In this document: positions 9,692 through 18,784 of the stretch, piece by piece | How the letters are laid out: every line of letters starts with the position of its first letter | Position numbering within the stretch: position 1 is the first letter of the stretch | Notes under the pieces: generated by a model | The model's input: only the letters and a program-made list of their open reading frames with translations | Told to the model about the DNA's origin: nothing | Databases searched by the model: none | Made by a program: the position numbers and the translations under genes | Assembly (NCBI RefSeq): GCF_001421885.1 | Contig: NZ_LMLH01000011.1 | Location: forward strand, 1 to 64,000 | Direction of reading: 5' to 3' | From: Pseudomonas sp. Leaf48 | GTDB taxonomy: Bacteria; Pseudomonadota; Gammaproteobacteria; Pseudomonadales; Pseudomonadaceae | DNA: 64,000 bases

Positions 9692-11131
9692 ATGACCGAT
9701 AACGCCGGTTTTGAAACGATATCCAACCGTGAACAGGGTCTGCGGCGTCAGCTGACGTCCGGGCAGATGAGCATGATCGCCATTGGCGGTGCGATTGGCA
9801 CCGGACTGTTCATGGGCAGTGCCTACGCGATCGGCTATGCCGGGCCGAGCGTGCTGCTCAGCTACGCCATCGGCGCGATCATCACCTTGCTGCTGATGGG
9901 TTGCCTGGCGGAAATGACCGTGGCCCATTCGACCTCCGGTTCGTTCGGTGCCTACGCCGAATTTTATGTCAGCCCCCTGGCCGGGTTCCTGGTGCGTTAT
10001 GCCTATTGGGCAGCGATCGTGCTGGCGGTCGGTACGGAAGTGACGGCGGTGGCGATGTACATGAAGTACTGGTTTGCCAACGTGCCGGAGTGGGTGTGGA
10101 TCATCTCGTTCTCCAGTGTGCTGATTGTGCTCAATGCCATCAGCGTGAAGACGTTTGGCACTTTCGAATACTGGTTCTCGACCATCAAGATCGGCGCGAT
10201 TGTCGGCTTCATCATTCTCGCGGTGTATGTGGTGTTCGGTTCCGGCAACCCGGAATACGGCGTGCACAATTACACCAGTCACGGCGGCTTTTTCCCCAAT
10301 GGCCTGCAAGGCATGTGGGTCGCGGTCATCGTGTCGATCTTCAGCTACCTGAGCGTGGAGATGATCGCGGTGGCCGCCGGTGAGGCGCAGGACCCGGAAC
10401 AAGCGGTGAAGAAAGCCTTTCGCGCGACCATCGTGCGGCTGGTGGTGTTCTACCTGTTGACCCTGGCCCTGATGCTGGCGATCGTGCCGTGGGTGCAGGC
10501 CGGTCACGCGCAGAGCCCGTTCGTCACGGTGATGCAGGCCATCGGCATTCCCGGCGCCACCGGGGTGATGAATTTCGTGATCCTGATCGCCGCGCTGTCG
10601 GCGATGAACAGCCAGTTGTACATCACCACGCGCATGATGTTCAGCCTGTCCCGTGGCGGTTACGCACCCAAGTCCATGGGCAAGTTGAGCAAGACCGGGA
10701 TTCCGCTCAATGCCCTGTTGTTGTCGAGCTCGGGCATTGCCCTGGCGACGTTGCTCAACATCCTGTACCCGGAAAGTTCGTTCACCCTGATGATGGCGAT
10801 CTCCATGTTCGGCGCCATCTTCACCTGGTTCATGATCTTCCTGACCCACTACTGTTTCCGCCGTTATCACCAGCGCCACGGCGAACGTAAACTGTCGTTC
10901 CGCATGCGCCTGTTTCCTTACACGACATTGCTGGGGTTGGTGCTGATGGGCGCGGTGATGATCACCACCTACTTCACCGAGGCCTTCAAGATGACCCTGG
11001 TGTTTGGCGTGCCGTTCCTGGTTCTGCTGACGGTGGTCTATGGTCTGTTTTTCAGAAAGCCAAAGCCGGCCTCACTCAGTGCGCAAGGCTTCGAGCAGCG
11101 CTCTGGCATAGCCGGGCAGACCAGTGAATGA
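9692..11131 (+). CDS. APC-family amino acid permease in kyn cluster
   Basis: This inner-membrane permease has 479 residues and about 12 transmembrane segments. The AAT-family signature MIAIGGAIGTGLFMGSA is near residue 30. It is 85 bp downstream of the porin, with an agagga ribosome binding site, so kynU-porin-permease probably form one operon. This makes a kynurenine, tryptophan or anthranilate importer likely, though the substrate is not readable from sequence. The last 60 bp overlap the 3' end of the convergent LysR gene. Confidence 0.87.
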   Translation: MTDNAGFETISNREQGLRRQLTSGQMSMIAIGGAIGTGLFMGSAYAIGYAGPSVLLSYAIGAIITLLLMGCLAEMTVAHSTSGSFGAYAEFYVSPLAGFLVRYAYWAAIVLAVGTEVTAVAMYMKYWFANVPEWVWIISFSSVLIVLNAISVKTFGTFEYWFSTIKIGAIVGFIILAVYVVFGSGNPEYGVHNYTSHGGFFPNGLQGMWVAVIVSIFSYLSVEMIAVAAGEAQDPEQAVKKAFRATIVRLVVFYLLTLALMLAIVPWVQAGHAQSPFVTVMQAIGIPGATGVMNFVILIAALSAMNSQLYITTRMMFSLSRGGYAPKSMGKLSKTGIPLNALLLSSSGIALATLLNILYPESSFTLMMAISMFGAIFTWFMIFLTHYCFRRYHQRHGERKLSFRMRLFPYTTLLGLVLMGAVMITTYFTEAFKMTLVFGVPFLVLLTVVYGLFFRKPKPASLSAQGFEQRSGIAGQTSE

Positions 11132-11956
11132 ACGGGCGCACAGCAGTAATTTTCGCTGTGCCCAGTCCTCCTTCAACGCGAAGCTTTTGAGCGGTTGATC
11201 CAGTGCCCGGCGCTGGATCGCCGCCCGCGGCACGATGGCCAGCCCGGCACCGCGAGCGACCATGCGAATCACCCCGTCGAAGCCTTCCGCACGGATGCGG
11301 ATCTGCATGCGCATACCTGCGTGCAACGCCTGTTCTTCGAGGTACACCGCCAGTGCGCTATTGGCGGCCAGTCCGACGTAATCGTGCTGCAAGGTATCGC
11401 TGAAACCTGGCGGTTTGCCGGCGGCCAGGGGATGCCCGGGCGGCATGATCAGCACCAGCGGATCGTCGCGAAAGGGCAAGGTCTGGAGACCCTGGGCGTC
11501 CACCGCATCGGAGACGATACCGAGGTCTGCTGCACCCTGGCGCAGGGCGTGGGTGATGCGCGTGCTGGGTAATTCCTGCAGGTCGATGTCGAGGTTGGGG
11601 TGCTCGCGCAGGAAATCGCCGAGCAATTCCGGCAGGTATTCGGTGATCGCCGTGGTGTTGCACAGTAACCGTACCTGGCCTTTGACGCCTTTTGCATATT
11701 CGGCGAGGTCCTGCTGCATGCTTTCGGCTTGTTGCAGCAGGCCCCGGGCGTGCTGTGCCAGGGCTTTGCCGGCAGGCGTCGGCGTTACCCCGCGACGGCC
11801 GCGTTGCAGGAAATCAGTGCCAAGTGACGCTTCCATCGCGCGGATTCGCGCACTCGCCGCTGCCAGTGATAGATGACTGCGCGCGGCGCCGGCGGTGATG
11901 TTGCCGGTGTCGAGGATGTGCAGGTAGAGGCGCAGGTCGGTCAGGTCGAAGTGCAT
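11072..11956 (-). CDS. LysR-family transcriptional regulator
   Basis: This is a LysR-type regulator of 294 residues. The N-terminal winged helix-turn-helix is seen in MHFDLTDLRLYLHILDTGN and LAAASARIRAMEASLGTDFLQR. The periplasmic-binding-protein-like effector domain starts near residue 90. I chose the ATG at 11956 because upstream codons of the open frame run through a REPIN. The gene is divergent from the TauE/SafE exporter gene across 217 bp, so that exporter is its likely target. Its 3' end overlaps the preceding permease tail-to-tail. The effector is unknown. Confidence 0.87.
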   Translation of the reverse strand: MHFDLTDLRLYLHILDTGNITAGAARSHLSLAAASARIRAMEASLGTDFLQRGRRGVTPTPAGKALAQHARGLLQQAESMQQDLAEYAKGVKGQVRLLCNTTAITEYLPELLGDFLREHPNLDIDLQELPSTRITHALRQGAADLGIVSDAVDAQGLQTLPFRDDPLVLIMPPGHPLAAGKPPGFSDTLQHDYVGLAANSALAVYLEEQALHAGMRMQIRIRAEGFDGVIRMVARGAGLAIVPRAAIQRRALDQPLKSFALKEDWAQRKLLLCARSFTGLPGYARALLEALRTE

Positions 11957-11995
11957 TGGTACAGCCTCAAGAGGTGTGTTGTCTGCACGGACGCC

Positions 11996-12070
11996 TTCGC
12001 GAGCAAGCCCGCTCCCACAGTGGATCTGTGAACGACACAAATTCCATGTGGGAGCGGGCTTGCTCGCGAA
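11996..12070. repeat. REPIN: inverted pair of REP sequences
   Basis: An inverted pair of REP palindromes (ttcgcgagcaagcccgctcc at 11996 and its reverse complement ending at 12070) lies in the divergent region between the LysR gene and the exporter gene. It is the same REP family as at 6179 and 28798. Confidence 0.9.
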
Positions 12071-12173
12071 GGGGCCAGCAGCAACACCAAATATGCAAGC
12101 CTCTGTATAAACAAGAGGCAGCCTAAGTATATGGCAGATTTTCAATCAATCCCCGCGGGCTCACCATAGCCCC

Positions 12174-12938
12174 ATGAATACACTCTCGGCGTTTTATCAG
12201 AATCTCGGATTGGCCCTTTCGCTATTGGTTATCGGCACCTTTGTACTGGCCGGCATGATCAAGGGCGTGATCGGTCTCGGCCTGCCGACCATCGCCATGG
12301 GGCTGCTCGGTCTGGCTATGGCTCCATCGCAGGCTGCCGCCTTGTTGATCATTCCGGCGACCCTGACCAACGTCTGGCAACTGGCAATCGGCGGGCATCT
12401 GCGCGGGCTGGTCAAGCGACTGTGGCCGATGCTGCTGGCGATTTTCATTGGCACGGGGGCGGGGACACTTTGGATCGGCATGGCGGGCGGGCACTGGGTG
12501 GTGCGGGGATTGGGGGCAGCGCTGCTGCTCTATGCGCTGAGCGGTTTGTTCCTGCCGACCCTGCGTGTCGACGCTCGCCATGAGCGCTGGCTCGGGCCTG
12601 TGTGCGGTGTGGTGACGGGCGTCATCACCTCGGCCACCGGCGTGTTCGTGATTCCGGCGGTGCCCTATCTGCAAGCACTGGGGTTGAGCAAGGACGAACT
12701 GGTGCAGGCGCTGGGCCTGTCGTTCACCTTCTCGACCCTCGCCCTGGCCGCCGGGCTGTTATGGCGTGGCGCCCTCGGTGGCGGCGAGTTGAGTGCGTCG
12801 CTGCTGGCGCTGATTCCGGCGGTGCTCGGGATGTGGCTGGGGCAATGGCTGCGCCAGCGGATCAGCGCCGTGCTGTTCAAACGGGTGTTCTTCATTGGCC
12901 TGGGGTTGCTCGGCGGCCATTTGTTGATCAGCGGCTAG
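12174..12938 (+). CDS. TauE/SafE-family sulfite/anion exporter
   Basis: This is a predicted inner-membrane exporter of 254 residues with about eight hydrophobic segments. The first segment carries GMIKGVIGLGLPTIAMGLLG, and the second half repeats a similar pattern (GVVTGVITSATGVFVIPAVP). That is the two-fold repeat typical of TauE/SafE proteins, which move sulfite, sulfoacetate or other organic anions. The divergent LysR gene is its likely regulator. The 3' end overlaps the convergent monooxygenase gene by 11 bp. The exact substrate cannot be told. Confidence 0.85.
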   Translation: MNTLSAFYQNLGLALSLLVIGTFVLAGMIKGVIGLGLPTIAMGLLGLAMAPSQAAALLIIPATLTNVWQLAIGGHLRGLVKRLWPMLLAIFIGTGAGTLWIGMAGGHWVVRGLGAALLLYALSGLFLPTLRVDARHERWLGPVCGVVTGVITSATGVFVIPAVPYLQALGLSKDELVQALGLSFTFSTLALAAGLLWRGALGGGELSASLLALIPAVLGMWLGQWLRQRISAVLFKRVFFIGLGLLGGHLLISG

Positions 12939-13242
12939 CGGACCACGGGCTGATCATCTCGATGGCACGAATGTCGAAATCCCGTTCCAGGTATTCATCG
13001 CGCTGTTCGAGGAACTGTTTCATGTGCGGCAGGTTGGAGTGCACATCCAGGTGCGCCTGGGATTGCCAGATCTCATAGAAGATAAACAGCGTCGGGTCCT
13101 GCTTGTCGCGCAGCATGTGGTACTCAATGCAACCGGGCTCGGCGCGGCTCGCTTCCACGTGTCCGCTGAAAAACGCTTCGAAGGCGTCGGATTTTTCCGG
13201 GCGGGTCTTGGCGTGCAGGATGAAGCCTTGGATTTCACTCAT
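12928..13242 (-). CDS. Antibiotic biosynthesis monooxygenase (ABM)/YgiN-like quinol monooxygenase
   Basis: This is a small cytosolic dimeric alpha-beta barrel protein of 104 residues. MSEIQGFILHAKTRPEKSDA opens the ABM fold. The central EPGCIEYHMLRDKQDPTLFI and FYEIWQSQAHLDVHSN are family hallmarks. Such proteins include E. coli YgiN, a quinol monooxygenase that cycles with the quinone reductase MdaB. An mdaB homologue lies immediately divergent, which supports the same role here. The start at 13242 was chosen because the family begins at this methionine. Confidence 0.85.
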   Translation of the reverse strand: MSEIQGFILHAKTRPEKSDAFEAFFSGHVEASRAEPGCIEYHMLRDKQDPTLFIFYEIWQSQAHLDVHSNLPHMKQFLEQRDEYLERDFDIRAIEMISPWSASR

Positions 13243-13402
13243 CAAAATGTCCTCAACGTCAGAATGGAGGCGATTGTAATGCAACAATCGCCGGTTGATT
13301 CGTGCGTTTTGGTCAAATGAATTTTGCTTGTTCCTGTCTTATTCCGCGCGAGTCGGATCGATACTCTGCCGCCATCGAATTCCAGACCTTGTGAGACCTT
13401 CC

Positions 13403-13993
13403 ATGAAAAAAGTCCTGTTGCTCAATGGTGGCAAGAAATTCGCCCATTCCGATGGTCGCTACAACGCTACCCTGCATGAAGCCGCGCTGAGCGTGCTGGA
13501 CCGCGGTGGTATGGACGTTAAAACCACCTTTATCGACGAGGGTTACGACGTCGCCGAAGAAGTGGCCAAATTCCTCTGGGCCGACGTGATCATTTATCAG
13601 ATGCCGGGCTGGTGGATGGGCGCGCCGTGGACCGTGAAGAAGTATGTGGACGAAGTCTTCACCGAAGGCCATGGCAGCCTGTATGCCAGCGATGGCCGCA
13701 CCCGTTCCGACGCATCGCAGAAGTACGGCAGCGGCGGCTTGATCCAGGGCAAGCAGTACATGCTGTCGTTGACCTGGAACGCACCGCAGCAAGCGTTCGA
13801 CGATCCGACTGACTTCTTCGAAGCCAAGGGCGTGGACGCGGTGTACTTCCCGTTTCACAAGGCCAACGAGTTCCTTGGCATGAGCGGTTTGCCGACGTTC
13901 CTGTGCGTGGACGTGATGAAACGCCCGAACATCGAAGCGGATGTGGCGCGGTATGAGCAGCATTTGACCGAGGTGTTTGGCCTGTCCGCCTAA
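13403..13993 (+). CDS. mdaB: NAD(P)H:quinone oxidoreductase, MdaB-like
   Basis: This is a flavodoxin-fold FAD enzyme of 196 residues that reduces quinones by two electrons. MKKVLLLNGGKKFAHSDGRY opens the family; the flavin-contacting segment YQMPGWWMGAPWTVKKYVDEV is at about 60-80, and GLIQGKQYMLSLTWNAP follows. The length matches E. coli MdaB. It is divergent from the YgiN-like gene, and a LysR gene lies downstream on the same strand, so a quinone-stress unit is plausible. Confidence 0.88.
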   Translation: MKKVLLLNGGKKFAHSDGRYNATLHEAALSVLDRGGMDVKTTFIDEGYDVAEEVAKFLWADVIIYQMPGWWMGAPWTVKKYVDEVFTEGHGSLYASDGRTRSDASQKYGSGGLIQGKQYMLSLTWNAPQQAFDDPTDFFEAKGVDAVYFPFHKANEFLGMSGLPTFLCVDVMKRPNIEADVARYEQHLTEVFGLSA

Positions 13994-14043
13994 GCGTTTC
14001 AGGCTACTATCGACTTCTATTGCTCCTGTCGCATGGGGCGTTT

Positions 14044-14191
14044 TGTGGCGAGGGGGCTTGTCGGACCGCCGCACCGCCCCGTTCGGCGGTGAAGCCGTCG
14101 TAGATTCGGTGAACGCGGTTCATATGAAACACCGCTTTTAACGGTTTTGGGTCCGCTTCGCGCACCAACGGGGGCAAGCCCCCTCGCCACA
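14044..14191. repeat. Long inverted-repeat element (tggcgagggggc class)
   Basis: The ends tgtggcgagggggcttg (14044) and its complement ending at 14191 (caagccccctcgccaca) form an inverted repeat with about 115 bp between the arms. This is a different repeat class from the gtgggagc REP. The same ends recur at 39882-40014 and 40250-40382 and as a half element near 41483-41553. Confidence 0.85.
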
Positions 14192-14213
14192 GGGCTATCG
14201 ATAAGGGACACAC

Positions 14214-15131
14214 GTGAAAGCCAGATCCGATGAGTTGCAGATATTCGTCTGCGTGATCGAATGCGGGTCGATTTCTGCGGCGGCCGAGCAGGTCGGGCAA
14301 ACGCCTTCGGCGATCAGCCGCACGCTGTCGCGGCTGGAAGCCAAGCTCGAAACCACGTTGATCAACCGCACCACGCGGCGCATGGACCTGACCGAGGAGG
14401 GCAGGTATTTCTTCGAACACGCCAAGCTGATTCTCGATCAGATGGATGAACTCGAAGAACGCCTGTCTTCGCGCCAGCAAACGCCGTCCGGCCGTCTGCG
14501 GATCAACGCCGCTTCCCCCTTCATGCTGCATGCCATCGTGCCCTACATTGATGAGTTCCGCAGGCTCTACCCGGACATCCAGCTCGAACTCAACAGCAAC
14601 GACCTGATTATCGATCTGCTGGAACAGAGCACCGACATCGCCATCCGCATCGGCACCCTGACCGACTCCACCCTGCATGCCCGCTCCCTGGGGTGCAGCC
14701 CGCTGCATATCGTTGCCAGCCCGGCTTACCTGGAGGCCCACGGTACGCCGACTGCCGTGGCCGATCTGGCCAACCATACGCTGCTCGGGTTCACTCAGAA
14801 CGAAGGCCTCAACCAATGGCCCCTGCGTTATGTTCATGGTGACCGCTGGCCGATCCAGGCTTCGATCAGCGCGTCCAGCGGCGAGACCATTCGCCATCTG
14901 GCGCTGGAAGGCCAGGGCATCGCCAGTCTGTCGCACTACATGACCATTGGAGACATTCGTGCCGGGCGTCTGAAAGTGCTGCTGGCCGGGTTCAACAGTG
15001 GTTATCGCCAGCCAATCAACGCGGTGTACTACCGCAACTCGCAACTGGCCCTGCGCATTCAGTGCTTCCTGGACTTTATCCAGGGCAAGTTGGCGGAATA
15101 TGCCAACGCCGATTTCCAGGGCGTGCTTTGA
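14214..15131 (+). CDS. LysR-family transcriptional regulator
   Basis: This is a LysR regulator of 305 residues. Its N-terminal helix-turn-helix is seen in ELQIFVCVIECGSISAAAEQ and TPSAISRTLSRLEAKLETTL. The effector-binding domain begins near residue 90 (GRLRINAASPFMLHAIVPYI). It belongs to the AaeR/DsdC-like branch that often controls a neighbouring reductase. It lies 220 bp downstream of mdaB on the same strand, separated by a repeat element, so regulation of mdaB/ygiN is possible but unproven. Confidence 0.87.
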   Translation: MKARSDELQIFVCVIECGSISAAAEQVGQTPSAISRTLSRLEAKLETTLINRTTRRMDLTEEGRYFFEHAKLILDQMDELEERLSSRQQTPSGRLRINAASPFMLHAIVPYIDEFRRLYPDIQLELNSNDLIIDLLEQSTDIAIRIGTLTDSTLHARSLGCSPLHIVASPAYLEAHGTPTAVADLANHTLLGFTQNEGLNQWPLRYVHGDRWPIQASISASSGETIRHLALEGQGIASLSHYMTIGDIRAGRLKVLLAGFNSGYRQPINAVYYRNSQLALRIQCFLDFIQGKLAEYANADFQGVL

Positions 15132-15156
15132 GTTCGCTTTAGACCGCGTCATTGTT

Positions 15157-15247
15157 CATCGCGAGCAGGCTCGCTCCCACAATTGATCATCGCAGGCCAC
15201 ATATTTTGTGTACGACGAAAATCCACTGTGCGAGCCTGCTCGAGATG
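15157..15247. repeat. Degenerate REP pair
   Basis: A REP-like arm (catcgcgagcaggctcgctc at 15157) and a partly matching inverted arm (tgtgcgagcctgctcgagat near 15228) lie between the LysR and SulP genes. The second arm is degenerate. Confidence 0.7.
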
Positions 15248-15340
15248 GCATTTGTGCAGGCGCATGAACTGGCCGGGCCATCCGCAATTCCGTAACATCC
15301 GCACAATCTTTTCTCGCTACTCCTGCGTGCGGTTCCCCAC

Positions 15341-16786
15341 ATGAAAGCAAAACGTCTACGCGCCGATGTACTGGCCGGACTCACCACTTCGTTCGCCCTG
15401 CTGCCCGAATGCATCGCGTTTGCCCTGGTGGCTCACCTCAATCCGCTGATGGGGCTCTACGGCGCATTCATCATTTGCACCCTCACCGCGCTGTTCGGCG
15501 GGCGGCCGGGCATGATTTCCGGGGCGGCCGGGTCAATGGCGGTGGTGATCGTCGCGCTGGTGGTGCAGCACGGCGTGCAATATTTGCTGGCCACGGTGTT
15601 GCTGGGCGGCTTGATCATGATGGCGTTCGGGCTGCTCAAGCTTGGCAAACTGGTGCGCATGGTCCCGCATCCGGTGATGCTCGGCTTCGTCAACGGCCTG
15701 GCGATCATCATTGCGCTGGCGCAACTGGAACACTTCAAGAGCGGTGAAGCCTGGTTGAGCGGCACACCGCTGTACATGATGATCGGCCTGGTCGCGGTGA
15801 CCATGGCTATTGTCTATGTGTTGCCGCGCTTGACCCGCAGCGTTCCGCCGGCACTGGTGGCGATTCTCGGCGTCGGCCTGGCGGTTTATCTGCTCGGCCT
15901 GCCAACCCGCACCTTGGGCGATATGGCGCACATTGCCGGCGGCTTGCCGACCCTGGCCCTGCCGGACATCCCGTGGAACCTGGAAACCCTGCGCATCGTC
16001 GCGCCGTACGCGATTCTGATGGCGCTGGTCGGCCTGCTGGAAACCCTGCTGACCCTGAACCTCACCGACGAAATCACCGAGAGCCGGGGCTACCCGGATC
16101 GCGAGTGCGTGGCGCTGGGGGCGGCGAACCTGGTGTCCGGGGCGTTCGGTGGCATGGGCGGTTGTGCAATGATCGGCCAGACCGTGATCAACCTCAGTTC
16201 CGGGGGGCGCGGGCGCTTGTCCGGCGTAATCGCGGGGGTGTCGATTCTGCTGTTCATCCTGTTCCTGTCGCCGCTGATCGAGCGTATCCCGTTGGCCGCG
16301 CTGGTCGGGGTGATGTTCGTGGTGTCGCAGCAGACCTTTGCCTGGGCTTCGCTGCGGGTGCTGAACAAGGTGCCGCTCAATGATGTGCTGGTGATCATCG
16401 CGGTCACGGTGGTCACGGTATTCACCGATCTGGCCACGGCGGTGCTGTGCGGCATCATCATTGCGGCGCTGAATTTTGCCTGGCAGCAGGCCCGGCAGCT
16501 TTACGCCGACAGTCATCTGGAGAGCGACGGCAGCAAGCTGTACCGGGTGCACGGCACGCTGTTCTTCGCCTCCACCACGCCGTTCCTCAATCATTTCGAT
16601 CCGGCCAACGACCCGGCGCAGGTGACCCTGGATTGTCAGCACCTGAGCTTTGTCGACTATTCGGCCATCGCCGCGCTGGACACCCTTCGCGAGCGCTACA
16701 CCAGGGCCGGCAAGCACCTGCGGGTGCTGCATTTGTCCGAGCGCTGCAAGAAGCTGCTCAAGCGTGCCCGGGTGCATCACGACTGA
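15341..16786 (+). CDS. SulP-family anion transporter with STAS domain
   Basis: This is an inner-membrane transporter of 481 residues. The N-terminal part (from LRADVLAGLTTSFALLPECI) has about 10-12 hydrophobic segments with the SulP pattern, including GGMGGCAMIGQTVINLSSGG near residue 270. The C-terminal cytosolic STAS domain runs from about residue 390, with VTLDCQHLSFVDYSAIAALD containing the typical conserved loop. Family members move sulfate, bicarbonate or organic anions; the substrate is undetermined. It starts 44 bp before the next gene at its 3' side. Confidence 0.9.
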   Translation: MKAKRLRADVLAGLTTSFALLPECIAFALVAHLNPLMGLYGAFIICTLTALFGGRPGMISGAAGSMAVVIVALVVQHGVQYLLATVLLGGLIMMAFGLLKLGKLVRMVPHPVMLGFVNGLAIIIALAQLEHFKSGEAWLSGTPLYMMIGLVAVTMAIVYVLPRLTRSVPPALVAILGVGLAVYLLGLPTRTLGDMAHIAGGLPTLALPDIPWNLETLRIVAPYAILMALVGLLETLLTLNLTDEITESRGYPDRECVALGAANLVSGAFGGMGGCAMIGQTVINLSSGGRGRLSGVIAGVSILLFILFLSPLIERIPLAALVGVMFVVSQQTFAWASLRVLNKVPLNDVLVIIAVTVVTVFTDLATAVLCGIIIAALNFAWQQARQLYADSHLESDGSKLYRVHGTLFFASTTPFLNHFDPANDPAQVTLDCQHLSFVDYSAIAALDTLRERYTRAGKHLRVLHLSERCKKLLKRARVHHD

Positions 16787-16830
16787 GTAACCGTATGAGG
16801 GCGACAATCACTTGCCGCCGGGAGACTGAC

Positions 16831-18288
16831 ATGCAGTACGACACGCTGATTCGCAATGCTCTGGTCATCGATGGCAGCAACAGCCCTGGCTATCGTGCCG
16901 ACGTGGCGATCCTGAACGGCCGCATTCAACGCATTGGCGACTTGCACGATGCACGCGCCAGCGAGGAAATCGACGCCACCGGCCAGGTGCTGGCGCCCGG
17001 CTTCATCGACGTGCACACCCACGATGACACAGTGGTCATCCGTCAGCCGCAGATGCTGCCCAAGCTCAGCCAGGGTGTGACCACGGTCGTCGTCGGCAAC
17101 TGCGGGATCAGCGCCTCGCCGGTGACTTTGCGCGGCGATCCGCCCGACCCGATGAACCTGCTCGGCAGCGCCGCCGCGTTTGTTTATCCGACCTTCAGCG
17201 ACTACCGCGCGGCGGTTGAAGCGGCGAACACCACGTTGAACGTCGCGGCCCTGGTTGGCCACACAGCGCTGCGCAGCAATCACCTGGACGACCTGTTTCG
17301 CACCGCCAGCGCGCAAGAAATCGCGGCCATGCGCGGTCAGTTGCGCGAGAGTCTGGAGGCCGGCGCGCTGGGCTTGTCCACAGGCCTGGCGTACGCCAGC
17401 GCCTTTTCGGCGTCGACCGATGAGGTGATGCAACTGACGGAAGAATTGACGGCATTCGGGGCGGTCTACACCACCCACCTGCGCAGCGAATTCGAACCCG
17501 TACTGGAAGCCATGGACGAAGCGTTCCGCATTGGCCGTCACGCGCAAGCCCCGGTCATCATTTCCCACCTCAAATGTGCCGGTGCCGGTAACTGGGGGCG
17601 CAGTCCACAGCTGTTGGCGTCGCTGGAAGAGGCGGCGAAAAACCACCCGGTGGGTTGCGACTGTTATCCCTACGCCGCGAGTTCTTCGACCCTGGACCTC
17701 AAGCAGGTCACCGATGCCCATCGCATTACCATCACCTGGTCGACGCCCCACCCGGAAATGGGCGGCCGCGACCTGATGGACATCGCTGCCGAGTGGGCTG
17801 TGCCTTTGCTCGATGCCGCTCGCCGGCTGCAACCAGCGGGCGCTGTGTATTACGGGATGGATGAGGCGGACGTACGCCGCATCCTTGCGCATCCGCTGTC
17901 GATGGTCGGCTCTGACGGTTTGCCGGAAGACCCGTTTCCCCACCCACGTTTGTGGGGCGCGTTTCCACGGGTGCTCGGACATTTCAGCCGCGACGTGGGA
18001 CTGTTTCCATTGCACACCGCCGTACACAAAATGACCGGCCTGTCGGCGGCACGCTTCGGCTTGAAGGGCCGGGGAGAAATCCGTGAAGGTCATTGGGCCG
18101 ATCTGGTGTTGTTCGATCCGGTGACTGTTCGTGACGTTGCCGACTTCAGCGATCCGCAGCGGGCGGCGCAGGGTATCGAAGGGGTATGGGTTAACGGCGT
18201 ATTGAGTTACCGCGACGGCCAGGCCAACGGGAGCAGGGCAGGGCGGTTCCTGGCGCGGGAGGGCGATTTGCGCGGCGGTTTTCAGTGA
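16831..18288 (+). CDS. N-acyl-D-amino-acid deacylase (D-aminoacylase) family
   Basis: This is a zinc amidohydrolase of 485 residues, expected to release D-amino acids from N-acyl-D-amino acids. LAPGFIDVHTHDDT provides the H-x-H metal pair near residues 70-72. VVGNCGISASP carries the family cysteine ligand, HLKCAGAG a further histidine, and MVGSDGLPEDPFPHPR the catalytic aspartate region. The start at ATG 16831 is preceded by gggaga and gives the normal N-terminus MQYDTLIRNALVIDG; the longer open frame overlaps the SulP gene and is not used. It could be a D-aminoacylase or a related dihydroorotase-like deacylase. Confidence 0.87.
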   Translation: MQYDTLIRNALVIDGSNSPGYRADVAILNGRIQRIGDLHDARASEEIDATGQVLAPGFIDVHTHDDTVVIRQPQMLPKLSQGVTTVVVGNCGISASPVTLRGDPPDPMNLLGSAAAFVYPTFSDYRAAVEAANTTLNVAALVGHTALRSNHLDDLFRTASAQEIAAMRGQLRESLEAGALGLSTGLAYASAFSASTDEVMQLTEELTAFGAVYTTHLRSEFEPVLEAMDEAFRIGRHAQAPVIISHLKCAGAGNWGRSPQLLASLEEAAKNHPVGCDCYPYAASSSTLDLKQVTDAHRITITWSTPHPEMGGRDLMDIAAEWAVPLLDAARRLQPAGAVYYGMDEADVRRILAHPLSMVGSDGLPEDPFPHPRLWGAFPRVLGHFSRDVGLFPLHTAVHKMTGLSAARFGLKGRGEIREGHWADLVLFDPVTVRDVADFSDPQRAAQGIEGVWVNGVLSYRDGQANGSRAGRFLAREGDLRGGFQ

Positions 18289-18407
18289 TGATTCGAGTGT
18301 TGCGTCACAGTGATGGCATTTTGCAACTAAAGAATGGCGCTTTTAAGCCGACTCGCTGACATCAAGCCCGGCTACACTGCGGGCTTTCATTGTCTGGGAG
18401 CAACCCG

Positions 18408-18776
18408 ATGAGCTTCGGTAAAACCACTCCAATCCTGCGCATTTTCGATGAAGCCAAGGCAGTGGAGTTCTACGTCGACTTCCTGGGGTTCAAGATCGAC
18501 TGGCAACATCGATTCGAAGCGAATTTCCCGCTGTACCTGCAAATCTCCCGTGGCGAATGTGTGCTGCACTTGTCCGAACACCATGGCGACAGCACACCGG
18601 GTTCTGCGCTGCGGATCGAGACGGATGAGCTGGAGAAGTTTCAGCAGCAGCTGCTGGCCAAGGAGTACAGGTTTGCCCATCCACAGATTCAGGCCATGCC
18701 GTGGGGCAGCCAGGACATGACCATTGCCGACCCGTTTGGCAATCGGTTGGTGTTCACTAACGCGATCAGTCTCTGA
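18408..18776 (+). CDS. Glyoxalase/bleomycin resistance-fold (VOC) protein
   Basis: This is a small cytosolic vicinal-oxygen-chelate protein of 122 residues. TPILRIFDEAKAVEFYVDFL opens the first beta-alpha-beta-beta-beta module, and MTIADPFGNRLVFTN closes the second. E.g. LHLSEHHGDSTPGSALRIET resembles bleomycin-binding proteins. A ggag ribosome binding site sits 7 bp before the ATG. The exact substrate cannot be read, and a role in resistance should not be assumed from the fold. Confidence 0.85.
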   Translation: MSFGKTTPILRIFDEAKAVEFYVDFLGFKIDWQHRFEANFPLYLQISRGECVLHLSEHHGDSTPGSALRIETDELEKFQQQLLAKEYRFAHPQIQAMPWGSQDMTIADPFGNRLVFTNAISL

Positions 18777-18784
18777 GCCTGAAA

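Noticed and set aside
16447..16830. Long N-terminal extension of the D-aminoacylase frame
   Set aside because: It overlaps the SulP coding region in another frame; family similarity begins at ATG 16831, which has its own ribosome binding site.
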